Assembly (NCBI GenBank): GCA_028286665.1
Contig: JAQBRD010000014.1
Span: 1 to 40,605 of the forward strand
Reading direction: 5' to 3'
Source: Candidatus Tayloriibacteriota bacterium
GTDB lineage: Bacteria > Patescibacteriota > Minisyncoccia > Phycocordibacterales > PALSA-1337
Length of the DNA: 40,605 nucleotides
This document shows positions 21,208-30,391 of this stretch, in pieces. Every line of letters begins with the position of its first letter. The stretch's first letter is position 1. The notes below the pieces were generated by a model, which did no database searches, was not told where the DNA came from, and worked only from the letters and a program-made list of their open reading frames with translations. Both the position numbers and the translations under genes were made by a program.

Positions 21208-23346
21208 ATGCAGCTCCCGCCAGAAGAGAAAGTAACCTATTTCGCCGAAACCGATACGCGCAACAAGCGTACGAAATTCGGCATAAAAGCAAAGGACCGT
21301 ACGAAGCATGTCTACGTGATCGGCAAGACTGGCATGGGAAAATCGACTCTCCTCGAGAACATGGCCGTCCAGGACATCAAAGGTGGCGAGGGAATGGCGT
21401 TCATCGATCCGCACGGCAAGACCGCCGATCTCCTCCTCGAATACATTCCTGAAGAGCGCAAGAAAGACGTTGTCTATTTCGCCCCGTTCGACATGGAGTA
21501 CCCGATCTCATTCAATGTGCTCGAGAGCGTCGACCCTGACAAGCGCCATCTCGTCGTCTCCGGCCTCATGTCGACCTTCAAGAAGATCTGGGTGGATGCC
21601 TGGTCTGCGCGAATGGAATACATCCTCACGAACACGCTCCTCGCGCTGCTCGAATATCCTGAGGCGACGCTTCTCGGCGTGAACCGCATGCTTTCAGACA
21701 AGGCCTTCCGAAACAAAGTCGTCGCGTGCGTCACCGACCCTTCGGTGAAGTCATTCTGGGTAGATGAATTCGCGAACTATACCGAGCGAATGGCAGCTGA
21801 AGCCGTGCCGGCGATCCAGAATAAGATCGGACAGTTCACTGCGAACCCGCTCATCCGAAATATGATCGGACAAGTGAAGTCCACATTCAATATCCGCGAG
21901 ATCATGGACAGCCGAAAGATCATGATCATCAACCTCTCGAAGGGAAGGATCGGCGAAACCAATGCGAACCTCCTCGGCGGCATGCTCATCACCAAGATCT
22001 ATCTCGGCGCCATGTCCCGCGCTGACGTGCCTGACCGCGTGCTCAAGACTTTGCCGAACTTCTACCTTTTCGTGGACGAGTTCCAGAACTTCGCAAACGA
22101 ATCATTCGCAGACATTCTCTCTGAAGCCCGCAAATACAAATTGAATCTCACCGTAGCGCATCAGTACATCGAGCAGATGGAAGAGGAGGTTGCAGCCGCT
22201 ATCTTCGGAAACGTCGGAACGATGATCGTCTTCCGCGTCGGCGCGACCGATGCCGAATATCTTGAAAAGGAATTCGCTCCGATCTTCACCATCGAAGATA
22301 TCGTGAACCTCGGCTTCGCCCAGATCTATCTGAAGCTCATGATCGACGGCGTGAGCTCGCAGCCGTTCTCCGCGCGGACGATAGGTCCGATCCCGCAGCC
22401 CGAGAAGTCCATTGCGCAGGAAGTCATCGAGGCATCACGCGCGCAGTTCGCCGGCACTCGAGACTCAGTCGAGAAAGCCATCGCCGAATGGATGCAGCCG
22501 ATCGTGAGCCCGAGAGCAGGCGCTCCTCGGCCGGGCGGTCCTGGACCAGGAGCTGGACCCGCAAGTCCTGCCCCTGCCGGAGCCGCATCTGCTGCGCCTC
22601 GCCCCCCATCTCAGCCTGCAGTGCCGCCGCTTATGCAGACAGCACCAGTTGCTGCTGCAAATCCCGCAGCAATGAAACCTCCGCAAGTCGCATCTTTGAA
22701 TCCAACGCCGCAGCGAGCATCTTTTCAAGCATCTCCTGCTCCGCAGGCACAGGCACCAAGGCCTCCGGCCCAGCAGCCCCCGGCGGCGCATAAGCCGTTC
22801 GCTTCGGCAGGTCTCGGCGACCTTCTCAAGAAAGTGACTGCAGAGCCTCCGAAGCCTGTTCCTGCAACTGCTGCACCTGCACCGACCGCGGCTCCTACCC
22901 AGCCTCCGGTACAAGCCCCGGTCCAACATGTTCCAGCCCCTGCCGCAGCTGCGCCTGAAATTCCTGCGATCAAACCGATTTCATTATCAAGCCTCGCGCC
23001 CCGCACAAATCCCGCAGCTCCGCACGCCCCGAGACCCGATCCGAAAGCCCAGACGCCTCAGAATGTGAATGCATTGAAGGCCGCTCTTGAAGCAGCCATG
23101 AAGAGCAAGCCCGCTCCCGCTCCAGCGCCGCAGCCGGCTCCTATCCAGCCTCCGGTACAAGCCCCGGTTCATCAAGCGCCAGCGGCTGCAGCGCCTGTGC
23201 AAGCGCCTTCCCATCAACAGGAGCCGACGATCACTCTCGTCTCGAATTCGAATCCGGTCGCCAAGATCGTTCCTCAGAATCCGCCAGAAAAAAAGCCGGA
23301 CGAAGTCCCGCGAGAAGTCCTCGAGAAGGTATTGAAAGTCGACTAA
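21208..23346 (+). CDS. VirD4/TraG-like type IV secretion ATPase with Pro/Ala-rich tail
   Basis: 712 aa. Residues about 30-410 form a DNA-transport-type ATPase: Walker A GKTGMGKST (39-47), AFIDPHGK, Walker B FYLFVDEFQNF near 285-295 and a LTVAHQYIEQ sensor, as in VirD4/TraG and related CPR ATPases. From about 435 to 700 it is low-complexity Pro/Ala/Gln, followed by a charged C-terminus. It lacks the long N-terminal membrane helices of VirD4. It may pump DNA or protein at a pilus or secretion channel. No other secretion genes are in this window. Confidence 0.8.
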   Translation: MQLPPEEKVTYFAETDTRNKRTKFGIKAKDRTKHVYVIGKTGMGKSTLLENMAVQDIKGGEGMAFIDPHGKTADLLLEYIPEERKKDVVYFAPFDMEYPISFNVLESVDPDKRHLVVSGLMSTFKKIWVDAWSARMEYILTNTLLALLEYPEATLLGVNRMLSDKAFRNKVVACVTDPSVKSFWVDEFANYTERMAAEAVPAIQNKIGQFTANPLIRNMIGQVKSTFNIREIMDSRKIMIINLSKGRIGETNANLLGGMLITKIYLGAMSRADVPDRVLKTLPNFYLFVDEFQNFANESFADILSEARKYKLNLTVAHQYIEQMEEEVAAAIFGNVGTMIVFRVGATDAEYLEKEFAPIFTIEDIVNLGFAQIYLKLMIDGVSSQPFSARTIGPIPQPEKSIAQEVIEASRAQFAGTRDSVEKAIAEWMQPIVSPRAGAPRPGGPGPGAGPASPAPAGAASAAPRPPSQPAVPPLMQTAPVAAANPAAMKPPQVASLNPTPQRASFQASPAPQAQAPRPPAQQPPAAHKPFASAGLGDLLKKVTAEPPKPVPATAAPAPTAAPTQPPVQAPVQHVPAPAAAAPEIPAIKPISLSSLAPRTNPAAPHAPRPDPKAQTPQNVNALKAALEAAMKSKPAPAPAPQPAPIQPPVQAPVHQAPAAAAPVQAPSHQQEPTITLVSNSNPVAKIVPQNPPEKKPDEVPREVLEKVLKVD
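22890..22922 (+). repeat. Internal 33-bp repeat, copy 1, in the ATPase tail
   Basis: This segment recurs at 23136-23168 with one mismatch and encodes PTQPPVQAPV-type sequence. It indicates growth of the Pro-rich tail by duplication. Confidence 0.75.
23136..23168 (+). repeat. Internal 33-bp repeat, copy 2, in the ATPase tail
   Basis: Second copy of the segment at 22890-22922, encoding PIQPPVQAPV. The two copies are 246 bp apart (82 codons), so the frame is kept. Confidence 0.75.
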
Positions 23347-23352
23347 AAATAT

Positions 23353-24063
23353 ATGCACAAGATCAGCGTACTTATGCCGGTATATAATGGCGAAAAATAT
23401 CTCAAAGAGGCGATCGAGAGCGTTTTGAAGCAGACGGAAAATGATTTCGAATTTCTCATCATCGATGACGGCTCGATTGATGCGACAGAATCAATCGTCA
23501 ATTCTTTTGCGGATAAGCGCATTAGATATGAAAAGCGCCAGCGCGGAGGGCTCGTCGCTGCGCTCAATTACGGCATCTCAATCGCACAGGGAATATATAT
23601 CGCTCGAATGGATGCCGATGACCGCGCATTGGCGGAGCGGTTTTCGAAACAGGCGGCGACACTCGACCTGCATCCTGAAATTGCAGTATGCGGAAGCTGG
23701 GCGTTGAAAATAGACGAAGCAGGGCGGCCTGCCGGTCAATTCTCATTTCCGAAAATAACCCCGAAAGAAGTTCGACTTCACGCATTCGTGCACAATCCCA
23801 TTATCCATCCGGCAGCCATGATCAGACGGAGCGTTCTCTTGGAAGTAGGCGGGTATCGTCCGTTCTGGAAGCATGTTGAGGACTATGAACTCTGGACTCG
23901 CATACTTCCGAAATACGCATGCGTGAATATCGGCGAACCGCTCCTTGAATATCGACTGCATGCCGGTCAGATAACTCAGCAGAAGAGAATCAGGATGCTT
24001 TCATATGGCCTCTTGATCCGGATAGCCTATCTTTGGCGCACATTGCTCAGCCTCATATCCTGA
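23353..24063 (+). CDS. Glycosyltransferase family 2
   Basis: 236 aa GT-A enzyme. ISVLMPVYNGEKYLKEAIESVL is the N-terminal signature, LIIDDGSIDAT the nucleotide-binding segment, and ARMDADDRA carries the DxD metal site (about residues 79-82). IIHPAAMIRRSVL and EDYELWTRI follow, as in GT2 enzymes of polysaccharide loci. It starts 6 bp after the ATPase stop and is probably cotranscribed. Its 3' end overlaps the convergent GT11 gene by 11 bp. Donor and acceptor sugars are unknown. Confidence 0.87.
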   Translation: MHKISVLMPVYNGEKYLKEAIESVLKQTENDFEFLIIDDGSIDATESIVNSFADKRIRYEKRQRGGLVAALNYGISIAQGIYIARMDADDRALAERFSKQAATLDLHPEIAVCGSWALKIDEAGRPAGQFSFPKITPKEVRLHAFVHNPIIHPAAMIRRSVLLEVGGYRPFWKHVEDYELWTRILPKYACVNIGEPLLEYRLHAGQITQQKRIRMLSYGLLIRIAYLWRTLLSLIS

Positions 24064-24931
24064 TCCACTCGCTCGGGACGAGATCCGTCGTATCCATTCC
24101 TCGTACCGCATTCCAGATTTCCGGAGCGATGACGATCTTGCCTTCCGATGCATCGAGCCATGCACCCCACCAGCTGAAGGATGAATTGGCTATAATATGA
24201 TGCCTGCATATGCTCATGAGCGCTATTTCTTCATAATCCGGAATCGCATCATCGGAGACAAAATATATCTGAGAAGGGAATGAGAGGTTTTCCTTTGCCC
24301 ATGGTATATCATCGGAAAATATGAATAATTCCACGGCTTCCGGATTTTTGCCGAGCCGTCGGATCATTTCAGCGTATGCTCGGGCATAATATTCCTTGCT
24401 GCATGTTCCATGGTACGAATGAGTGATTGAGTTTGTGACATAATCTCCGCGGCGAATGTGAAGCGAAACAGAAGTTCCTGCTGCCCGTATCTTTTCAGCC
24501 CATAGAGCCGCCGTGCTTCCGAGCGGTTTCTTCAATGTGAATTCCTTCCGGATCGCATCTTCGATTTCCTTGAAATATTTTTCGCTCTGCCAGAATCCTT
24601 CGAGATATGCGCCATCGCGAGCATCGAGTATCTTCGGGTCGAATCTGAGAGACCTGTCGCCGAAAAGCATCTGTAAAATCTTTCCATACGCCTTTTTTGC
24701 AGCCGAAAGATACGGATTGCCGGCAGGCTGCTTCTCAGAAATCTGCGTTCCTGCGTCGATATTGAATGCGTCCAGAGCAAACTGGCGCGGAGTGTCTCCT
24801 CGGGCATGCGATCCTGAATATGAAGAAAGATCGAGTGTCAGACCTGTCTTCCTTCGCATGGAAATATGCCTGCCGCATGCATATTGGAACATCTGATTGC
24901 CCAGGCCTCCTTTGAGCTTCACGGTTATCAT
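24053..24931 (-). CDS. GT11 family glycosyltransferase (alpha-1,2-fucosyltransferase type)
   Basis: 292 aa. The N-terminal GGLGNQMFQYACGRHIS (8-24) and the GDP-fucose-binding motif HIRRGDYV (158-165) are diagnostic for GT11. The C-terminal SFSWWGAWLD is also conserved. Family members transfer fucose from GDP-fucose to galactose in an alpha-1,2 linkage. It is the last gene of the long minus-strand glycan operon. No gmd or fcl for GDP-fucose synthesis lies in the window, so the donor must come from elsewhere or differ. Confidence 0.9.
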   Translation of the reverse strand: MITVKLKGGLGNQMFQYACGRHISMRRKTGLTLDLSSYSGSHARGDTPRQFALDAFNIDAGTQISEKQPAGNPYLSAAKKAYGKILQMLFGDRSLRFDPKILDARDGAYLEGFWQSEKYFKEIEDAIRKEFTLKKPLGSTAALWAEKIRAAGTSVSLHIRRGDYVTNSITHSYHGTCSKEYYARAYAEMIRRLGKNPEAVELFIFSDDIPWAKENLSFPSQIYFVSDDAIPDYEEIALMSICRHHIIANSSFSWWGAWLDASEGKIVIAPEIWNAVRGMDTTDLVPSEWIRI

Positions 24932-24938
24932 TCTTGTA

Positions 24939-25685
24939 TTATTTCACAAACCAGAAGCATCCGCATCCATAGCGTTCCGCATCCGCCATTTCTTTTGTCG
25001 CATTCGGGATAAGCTCTCCTGTTTCTGCGGATTCTGGAATAAGTGAGAATTCCCGAAGCTTGAGGGGATTCGGCCCTTTTGCGAAGAGGTCCATGATCTG
25101 GCCGTATGAATAGATCCGATGAGCATTGAATTCGATCCTCGGCTTGCCTACCGGCGTTACGAACAGGATGGAACCTCCTTTTGCGACAACGCGCTTGAGT
25201 TCCTCGATAGCTTTGATATCGCCGTCCGGATCGATCGGGTCGCCATAGCGTCCAAGGCCGATATGCTCGATCGTGTGCATGCATGAGATCGATTCTACGC
25301 TGTCATCTGCGAAGGGAAGGGACAGCAGATTGCCTTCCTTGCTCACGAGACCATCGAGGCCTGAAAGCTTCGCCGGCCGATAATCATAGAATTCCGTCGG
25401 AATGAATGCGGAAATGTGCGTGCAGAAATAAAGGATCGAACCTACGTCTACGTGTTTTTTCGGGTTGATATCGCGGACTTTCCTCATTGCCCATGCGGTG
25501 TGATAGACATAGTGCCTGTCAAAGCCTGTGGTTATCGTCTTGTCCTTCACCTGAGGATAGAAATCCCGGATCGATAAGCCGAACCTCGGATTCGCATCGA
25601 GCTTCGTGAACTTGAGATAATCTCGAATGATAAAAGGCGTCAGGAGCACGTTCATTGATTTCTTGATCAGCTTTCGGATGTTCAT
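24939..25685 (-). CDS. DUF268 family protein, methyltransferase-like
   Basis: 248 aa. VDVGSILYFCTHISAFIP, NLLSLPFADDSVESISCMHTIEHIGLGRYGDPIDPDGD and GGSILFVTPVG match the DUF268 pattern. DUF268 resembles class I SAM methyltransferases (the SLPFADDSVESI..MHTIEH block is like their motif II-III), but the glycine-rich SAM loop is weak. Such proteins occur in polysaccharide loci. It overlaps the upstream GT2 gene by 4 bp and precedes the GT11 gene by 7 bp. A sugar-modifying role is inferred. Confidence 0.75.
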   Translation of the reverse strand: MNIRKLIKKSMNVLLTPFIIRDYLKFTKLDANPRFGLSIRDFYPQVKDKTITTGFDRHYVYHTAWAMRKVRDINPKKHVDVGSILYFCTHISAFIPTEFYDYRPAKLSGLDGLVSKEGNLLSLPFADDSVESISCMHTIEHIGLGRYGDPIDPDGDIKAIEELKRVVAKGGSILFVTPVGKPRIEFNAHRIYSYGQIMDLFAKGPNPLKLREFSLIPESAETGELIPNATKEMADAERYGCGCFWFVK

Positions 25686-26596
25686 TTGTGTGAATTAAAA
25701 AAGACGGTTTTTAGTAATCTCAATTCCTCAGCCGCCAAGCTCTTCATGTTCGAGGGATTCAGTATCTGCGCATTGAAGATGCTCATGAGTATCATCTTGG
25801 AATATCTCGCAAAGATGAATGCCTTTTTCTTCGAATCGATCCCATTCAGTATTTTTGCGAAATGCCTGTGCAGGATGACCAGATGTTCCTTCGCAGAGAA
25901 GAAGTTCCGCTCCAGCTTCCTCGAAAGATTATTCGTATGCCAGCGCAATTGCAGTACCGTCTCGTCCTGATAATAGAGATCTGTCTTCTCCATGAATCTG
26001 ATCCACATGTCTGCGTCTGCGGGGCAGCCTGTGCTCTTGTCGAATAATCCCGTCTCTTCGATGAGGCTTTTTTCAAATGTGATTGCTGCAGGCAAACCGA
26101 TGCGGAGATCCCCTGAAAAGTATCTCGTGAGGAATTCTTTCTCGGATATGAAGCCTGATCCGTCCAGCAGCCTGAAAGACTGGTCGTTGAATGTCTCATT
26201 GTCGATCAGCGCTCCCGCGTCATCGATCGTCTGGTAATTCGAGCAGATGAAGCGAGCTTTGTTGCTGAGCATGGAAGCAACTTCCTTTTCGATGCATTCA
26301 GGCAGAAGTCTGTCATCATCGCCCATGATCTTGATGTAATCTCCCCTCGATTGATCGATGCAGAAGTTCCAATTTCCAATGAAGCCGAGATTCCTCTCCT
26401 GCCTGAAGAATCGTATTCTCGGATCATCGAAGCTTTTTACGACAGAGCTGAGATCTGCGGGTGACGCGTCATCGGATACGAGTATCTCGATGTTCCGGTA
26501 TGTCTGCCCGATGACGCTTTGGATCGCTTCATGGAGGAACTGTTCTCGGTTGTATGCCGGTATGCATACTGAAACTATCGGTTCGAGTCGCGACAT
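25682..26596 (-). CDS. Glycosyltransferase family 2
   Basis: 304 aa. VSVCIPAYNREQFLHEAIQSVIGQTYRNIEI, VSDDASPADLS and IKIMGDDDRLLP (DDD metal site, about residues 92-94) define a GT2 enzyme. The region ADADMWIRFMEKT resembles the acceptor-side ED motif. It is translationally coupled to the DUF268 gene (ATGA overlap) and follows the TylF-like gene by 4 bp. Sugar specificity is unknown. Confidence 0.87.
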   Translation of the reverse strand: MSRLEPIVSVCIPAYNREQFLHEAIQSVIGQTYRNIEILVSDDASPADLSSVVKSFDDPRIRFFRQERNLGFIGNWNFCIDQSRGDYIKIMGDDDRLLPECIEKEVASMLSNKARFICSNYQTIDDAGALIDNETFNDQSFRLLDGSGFISEKEFLTRYFSGDLRIGLPAAITFEKSLIEETGLFDKSTGCPADADMWIRFMEKTDLYYQDETVLQLRWHTNNLSRKLERNFFSAKEHLVILHRHFAKILNGIDSKKKAFIFARYSKMILMSIFNAQILNPSNMKSLAAEELRLLKTVFFNSHK

Positions 26597-26600
26597 CGTG

Positions 26601-27380
26601 TTAGGGCTTTATGAGCACTCCTTGGCATGTAGGCAGGGACAAGATCATCACGTTTTTCGATCGTGCGAATGCGTCATGCGCTTCTTTCTGATCGTTGGTA
26701 GAATTGGCATACCCGTAGTCATCCAATATGATGATTCCTCCGCTCGCCATCTTATCCCAGAAAAATTCCAGCGTGTCTATCTCCGGCTTGACGCAATTCA
26801 TATCGATAGAAAGATACGCGATCCTGTCCGAATCCACCTGCTTCAAGGTGTCAGGAACTGTTCCTTTGATTATCTTCACATTGAAATCCTTGAATGTTTC
26901 CTTGACCTGCTCGTATATGTCGCCTCTTTTCGTATAGCCCATATCCGCGTTCCTCCTCAGCTCCTTTTCCGTGCTGTATTTTTTATCCAGTCCCTCGAAG
27001 GTGTCCAGCAGATAGAATCTGCGCCGCAGCTTATTGAAATCCGTATAGTTCATGACTGCTCGAGAAGATATTCCGCTGTGAACGCCGCATTCTACGAAAT
27101 CGCCTCCGATCTTCGCTGCATGCGTCGCTGCCCAGCACAGAACATGTATCCTCCATTCGATATCGTAGTTATTGAGAAGATGCTCCTTGTCGGTCGCTTT
27201 GCCGAGCCGGTATGATTCCATGAATAGGGGATCTTTGAGAAAATCAGCATTGTGGAATGTGTACAGCAGATCGTGTGAGTAGGTAACCCGCGATTTCGGG
27301 AGGAAGTAATACTGATTCGTGAGTATGCCGAATACTATCCTCGGTATCTTCAATGCCTGCTTCAGTGTTATTTTTCTCAT
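26601..27380 (-). CDS. TylF/MycF-family O-methyltransferase
   Basis: 259 aa. The SAM-binding motif DFVECGVHSGISSRAVM is at about 94-110 and YLLDTFEGLDKKYS follows. GTVPDTLKQ, AYLSIDMNCVKP and GGIIILDDYGYANS contain the acidic metal ligands of the macrocin O-methyltransferase family. These enzymes methylate sugar hydroxyls. Here the target is probably a residue of the surface glycan. The gene overlaps the upstream glycosyltransferase by 4 bp. Confidence 0.85.
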   Translation of the reverse strand: MRKITLKQALKIPRIVFGILTNQYYFLPKSRVTYSHDLLYTFHNADFLKDPLFMESYRLGKATDKEHLLNNYDIEWRIHVLCWAATHAAKIGGDFVECGVHSGISSRAVMNYTDFNKLRRRFYLLDTFEGLDKKYSTEKELRRNADMGYTKRGDIYEQVKETFKDFNVKIIKGTVPDTLKQVDSDRIAYLSIDMNCVKPEIDTLEFFWDKMASGGIIILDDYGYANSTNDQKEAHDAFARSKNVMILSLPTCQGVLIKP

Positions 27381-28372
27381 ATTGTTTTTTTATTCGGATT
27401 TTCTGATATTGCGACAAGCATCTCTGCGGAGATCCTGTTCGACATATTTTCGAGCACCCATTCACGGGGAGAGTAAGCCTTCGGATCGAATGCCTTTCCA
27501 GAAAACAACCGCTTCAGTTCGCTCAATTCCTTCCATCGGACCCCGCATTCTTTTGATAAGTAGGGCGCAGAGGTGGTTTTGACGCCGCGGATATAATAGT
27601 GCTCTATTTCAGGATCCCATACGACAGTCGGAGTATTCGCTGCCCATGCTTCAGCCAGAGCAATGCCTTGCGTTTCCGTAATGCTGAGGAATACTGCGCA
27701 CGCGCTTTGCCGCAACAGCTTCCTGAACTCTGCCTTGCTGTAATGCCCGTAGGTTACCCTGTTGATTTTATACCCTTCTTTCTTCAATATCAATTCGGCT
27801 TCCAGGCAGAAAGCCTTCGGGGCATTCTTCCAATATACGAGAATCTCCTTTTCTTTCGGCGGATTCGCGGGCGACCAGTAATCCGTATCGACGCCTGCAT
27901 ACCAGACTGCGATCCTGCCGATCAATGCCGGGTTCAGCTTTTCGTAGATATCCGCAGTCATTTTCGAGGGAACTATGACAGTGTCTATTTCAGGCGATGA
28001 GAGTATGCTGTCGCGTTCAGTCGGCAGCTCGACGAGATTCGGTCCTGCAAGCAGCGTGGCTATCTTGCCGTTTTTCTTCAGGTCGATAGCCTGTTTCAAG
28101 GCCCCGACATCGCTCAGCACGAGCACCGTGCCCCCGATTGATGCTGCTGAAAGGGGATTGAAATCGAATTCAGCACCCATTTCTCGCAATCCTTCGATAA
28201 GACTCTTGGTTACGGCGGTGTGGCCATAGTAAATGAACATATCGAAGTCGATGATGCCGGTCTTCAAGAATTTCCTGACGAAGCGGAGAGCATTCCTGAC
28301 GCCTTTTGCGAAAAAATCTTTTACGGAGGCTCGCCGAGTCAATATTGTTATTTTTTTCATGGTATGTCGCAT
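27377..28372 (-). CDS. GT-B glycosyltransferase (GT4-like)
   Basis: 331 aa; an alternative ATG at 28360 gives MKKITILTRRAS. The N-terminal half is variable, with IGRIAVWYAGVDTDYWSP at the domain junction as in GT4 enzymes. The C-terminal half has CAVFLSITETQGIALAEAWAANTPTVVWD, where the Glu of ITETQGIALAEA corresponds to the EX7E donor-site motif. It lies 3 bp after the GT10 gene and overlaps the TylF-like gene. The donor sugar is unknown. Confidence 0.75.
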   Translation of the reverse strand: MRHTMKKITILTRRASVKDFFAKGVRNALRFVRKFLKTGIIDFDMFIYYGHTAVTKSLIEGLREMGAEFDFNPLSAASIGGTVLVLSDVGALKQAIDLKKNGKIATLLAGPNLVELPTERDSILSSPEIDTVIVPSKMTADIYEKLNPALIGRIAVWYAGVDTDYWSPANPPKEKEILVYWKNAPKAFCLEAELILKKEGYKINRVTYGHYSKAEFRKLLRQSACAVFLSITETQGIALAEAWAANTPTVVWDPEIEHYYIRGVKTTSAPYLSKECGVRWKELSELKRLFSGKAFDPKAYSPREWVLENMSNRISAEMLVAISENPNKKTI

Positions 28373-28375
28373 TAG

Positions 28376-29425
28376 TTACATCAGCTTCCGAAGATGCTTT
28401 CTCTTGAGCCTTTCCAACGCATCGAACTTCTTAAATGGCTGATATATTCTTGCCAAGAAGGCATATACCGCAGCATGCCTTCGAATATGCCTTGCTGCAA
28501 TCATCTCATTCCGTATCATGCCTGATTTCCGGATCTGACTCAAGCCGATTCGCCGAGCAGAATGCAGTTCCTGATCGAATATATTTCTGAGGAATATGTC
28601 CAATCCGGCCTTCACTTTTTCGAAGTCATAGGTTGGAATCATCACCGGTTCGTTCACGATGCTTAGGTATAAGCTCTCGTCATTATCGATCTGCCGTATC
28701 CTTTCCACTACCGCATCGAAATTCTCGTAACGATGGCAATTGATGAAGCGCTTCTCATTGAATTCGCGGCCAATATCGGGATTTCCCCAATAGATGGGTA
28801 TCGTTTTCGCCATGAGGGAAGTTACGATCTTCTCCGTCGTGTAGCCTGATCTTGAAGAATTCTCGAAGGCTATCGAGAATTTATGCATCATCTCGAATTC
28901 GAGCTTGTTTTCCACTCTGCCGCCGACGTTATTGTCACAGGCTCCTCCGGAATCAACCTTTTTATACTCGCTCAGCTTATCGAAGAATATCTTTCGCTCG
29001 AGGTCGGCTAGATAGTTCGAATAGACGAAGCTGCAGAATCCGGTTTTCCGGCTCAGCTCGGCCTTGCTCATGGACAGCTGCTTCCTGAAATCAATAGTGC
29101 GCGCCTGCTCTATTTCCTTCGGCTGGTAGAGGATGGAAAGAAGATATAATGGCATGCGATAGAATCTGTCCCCGAAATCCATATGTTCGAAGCTTATGGC
29201 GTAATCGCAGAAATTATAATTCGGATATATATTCTCGCCGGTAAAGAATATCCGCACGCAGTCATATTCGAGGTGATCGAACGTCGCTTCATTATAGAAG
29301 ACGTATTCCGGGTCTTCCGATATCTCGAGATCATAATATCTTTCAAGTATCTCGATGAAGAAATGCCCATAGGAAAACTTGTTCCTCGGGTCATGATTGC
29401 AGAATTTTACCTTTATCTTCTTCAT
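28376..29425 (-). CDS. GT10 family glycosyltransferase (alpha-1,3-fucosyltransferase type)
   Basis: 349 aa. FFTGEN (60-65), CDYAISFEH, the donor-site motif AFENS (186-190) with GYTTEKI (194-200), and IYWGNPDI (211-218) are diagnostic for GT10, as in Helicobacter FutA. A basic C-terminal tail of about 60 residues follows the catalytic domain, as in some bacterial members that attach to membranes. It should transfer fucose or a related 6-deoxyhexose to a glycan branch. Two fucosyltransferase-type genes in one operon (with GT11) suggest a fucosylated surface polysaccharide. Confidence 0.9.
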   Translation of the reverse strand: MKKIKVKFCNHDPRNKFSYGHFFIEILERYYDLEISEDPEYVFYNEATFDHLEYDCVRIFFTGENIYPNYNFCDYAISFEHMDFGDRFYRMPLYLLSILYQPKEIEQARTIDFRKQLSMSKAELSRKTGFCSFVYSNYLADLERKIFFDKLSEYKKVDSGGACDNNVGGRVENKLEFEMMHKFSIAFENSSRSGYTTEKIVTSLMAKTIPIYWGNPDIGREFNEKRFINCHRYENFDAVVERIRQIDNDESLYLSIVNEPVMIPTYDFEKVKAGLDIFLRNIFDQELHSARRIGLSQIRKSGMIRNEMIAARHIRRHAAVYAFLARIYQPFKKFDALERLKRKHLRKLM

Positions 29426-29444
29426 TGTTTCAGATGGGCGGGGA

Positions 29445-30380
29445 TTATTCTATATGGGCGATGATTTGGCTCAGATACGCTGCATCCTTGCATTCTTCCG
29501 GGTTTCTTTCGTGAATCTCATTGAAGTATTTGAACGGCACCTTCACCTGCTTCGTCTCCTTTCGGAGGAACATCTCATATTCCATATCTATATGGCCGAC
29601 ATCCACGACCCTGTAGCCTGCTGCGAACAGATCGTATGCAAGCACTTTCGCAGTCGGACCGAGGGAGAGCAGTACCAGCTTATCCTTTCCGATCTTCATC
29701 GCTTCGGATTTTATCGCTTGGTATTTGCCGTATGCATTTTCAGCAGGGCAGAGTATGCGACCCAAGGATTTCGCATCATCGAACATGTTGTTTCCCACTC
29801 CGAGCCTGCTCTTCGCTCCCTCGATAAGGACGACGTCTTCTCCTTGCCAGATAGAGAAGAGCTTCTTGAAGATATTTCCGCAATCGGACTTATCCTTCTG
29901 TGCCAGATAGGGACGGGTTATGTTGGTGTCGCCGTATGTCTGCGCATCGGAGAGCAGCGCCTTGTATATGTGGCCGTTCCTGTACAGATGGTGTATGCAG
30001 AACCAGAATGCGTAGGGTTCGAGATGATCGAGCCTTTCCCAGATATCAGGGACGCAGATCAGCAGTCTCGGATCGTTCACTTGTATGATCGACTCAAGCC
30101 GCGGAACGAGATCCCCGGATCTTTTCTGAAAGGCAGTATCGCCGCCGTCGAGCATGAATATTTCTCCGTCACCGAATCGGATGACCGACAGCTTCTTTTT
30201 CAGGATGAGGTCGATGGTGTCATTCGTCGAAAGGACATGCGGGCGCGGCCTGTTCTTTCTTACATGGATATTGATCATGTATATGGCATACGAGAGCACT
30301 GGCCCTATTTTGTGCCTGATCGACAGGGGCGTTCTCCCTCGTATGCTCTGAATGATTCTTTGATGCAGCTGTATTTTCAT
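29445..30380 (-). CDS. GT-D fold glycosyltransferase (DUF1792/SP_1767-like)
   Basis: 311 aa. VIRFGDGEIFML (66-77) carries the DGE metal/nucleotide motif of the GT-D fold. YGDTNITRPYL and LLSLGPTAKVLAYDLF with VVDVGHIDMEYE are further family landmarks. Members add hexoses in bacterial glycoprotein glycosylation and polysaccharide loci. It sits between GT2 and GT10 genes on the same strand. This GT class is rare compared with GT-A and GT-B, which makes the assignment fairly specific. Confidence 0.85.
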   Translation of the reverse strand: MKIQLHQRIIQSIRGRTPLSIRHKIGPVLSYAIYMINIHVRKNRPRPHVLSTNDTIDLILKKKLSVIRFGDGEIFMLDGGDTAFQKRSGDLVPRLESIIQVNDPRLLICVPDIWERLDHLEPYAFWFCIHHLYRNGHIYKALLSDAQTYGDTNITRPYLAQKDKSDCGNIFKKLFSIWQGEDVVLIEGAKSRLGVGNNMFDDAKSLGRILCPAENAYGKYQAIKSEAMKIGKDKLVLLSLGPTAKVLAYDLFAAGYRVVDVGHIDMEYEMFLRKETKQVKVPFKYFNEIHERNPEECKDAAYLSQIIAHIE

Positions 30381-30391
30381 GGGTGATGTTT

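Noticed and set aside
24053-24063. Convergent 11-bp overlap of GT2 and GT11 genes as a sign of frameshift
   Set aside because: Both proteins end at natural family lengths, so this is ordinary tight convergent packing.
26358-27215. Long open frame of 285 codons on the plus strand
   Set aside because: It lies antisense to two well-supported genes (GT2 and TylF-like) and encodes no recognisable domain.
29397-30386. Open frame of 329 codons on the plus strand
   Set aside because: It mirrors the GT-D glycosyltransferase gene, which has clear motifs. Long antisense frames are expected from the codon bias here.
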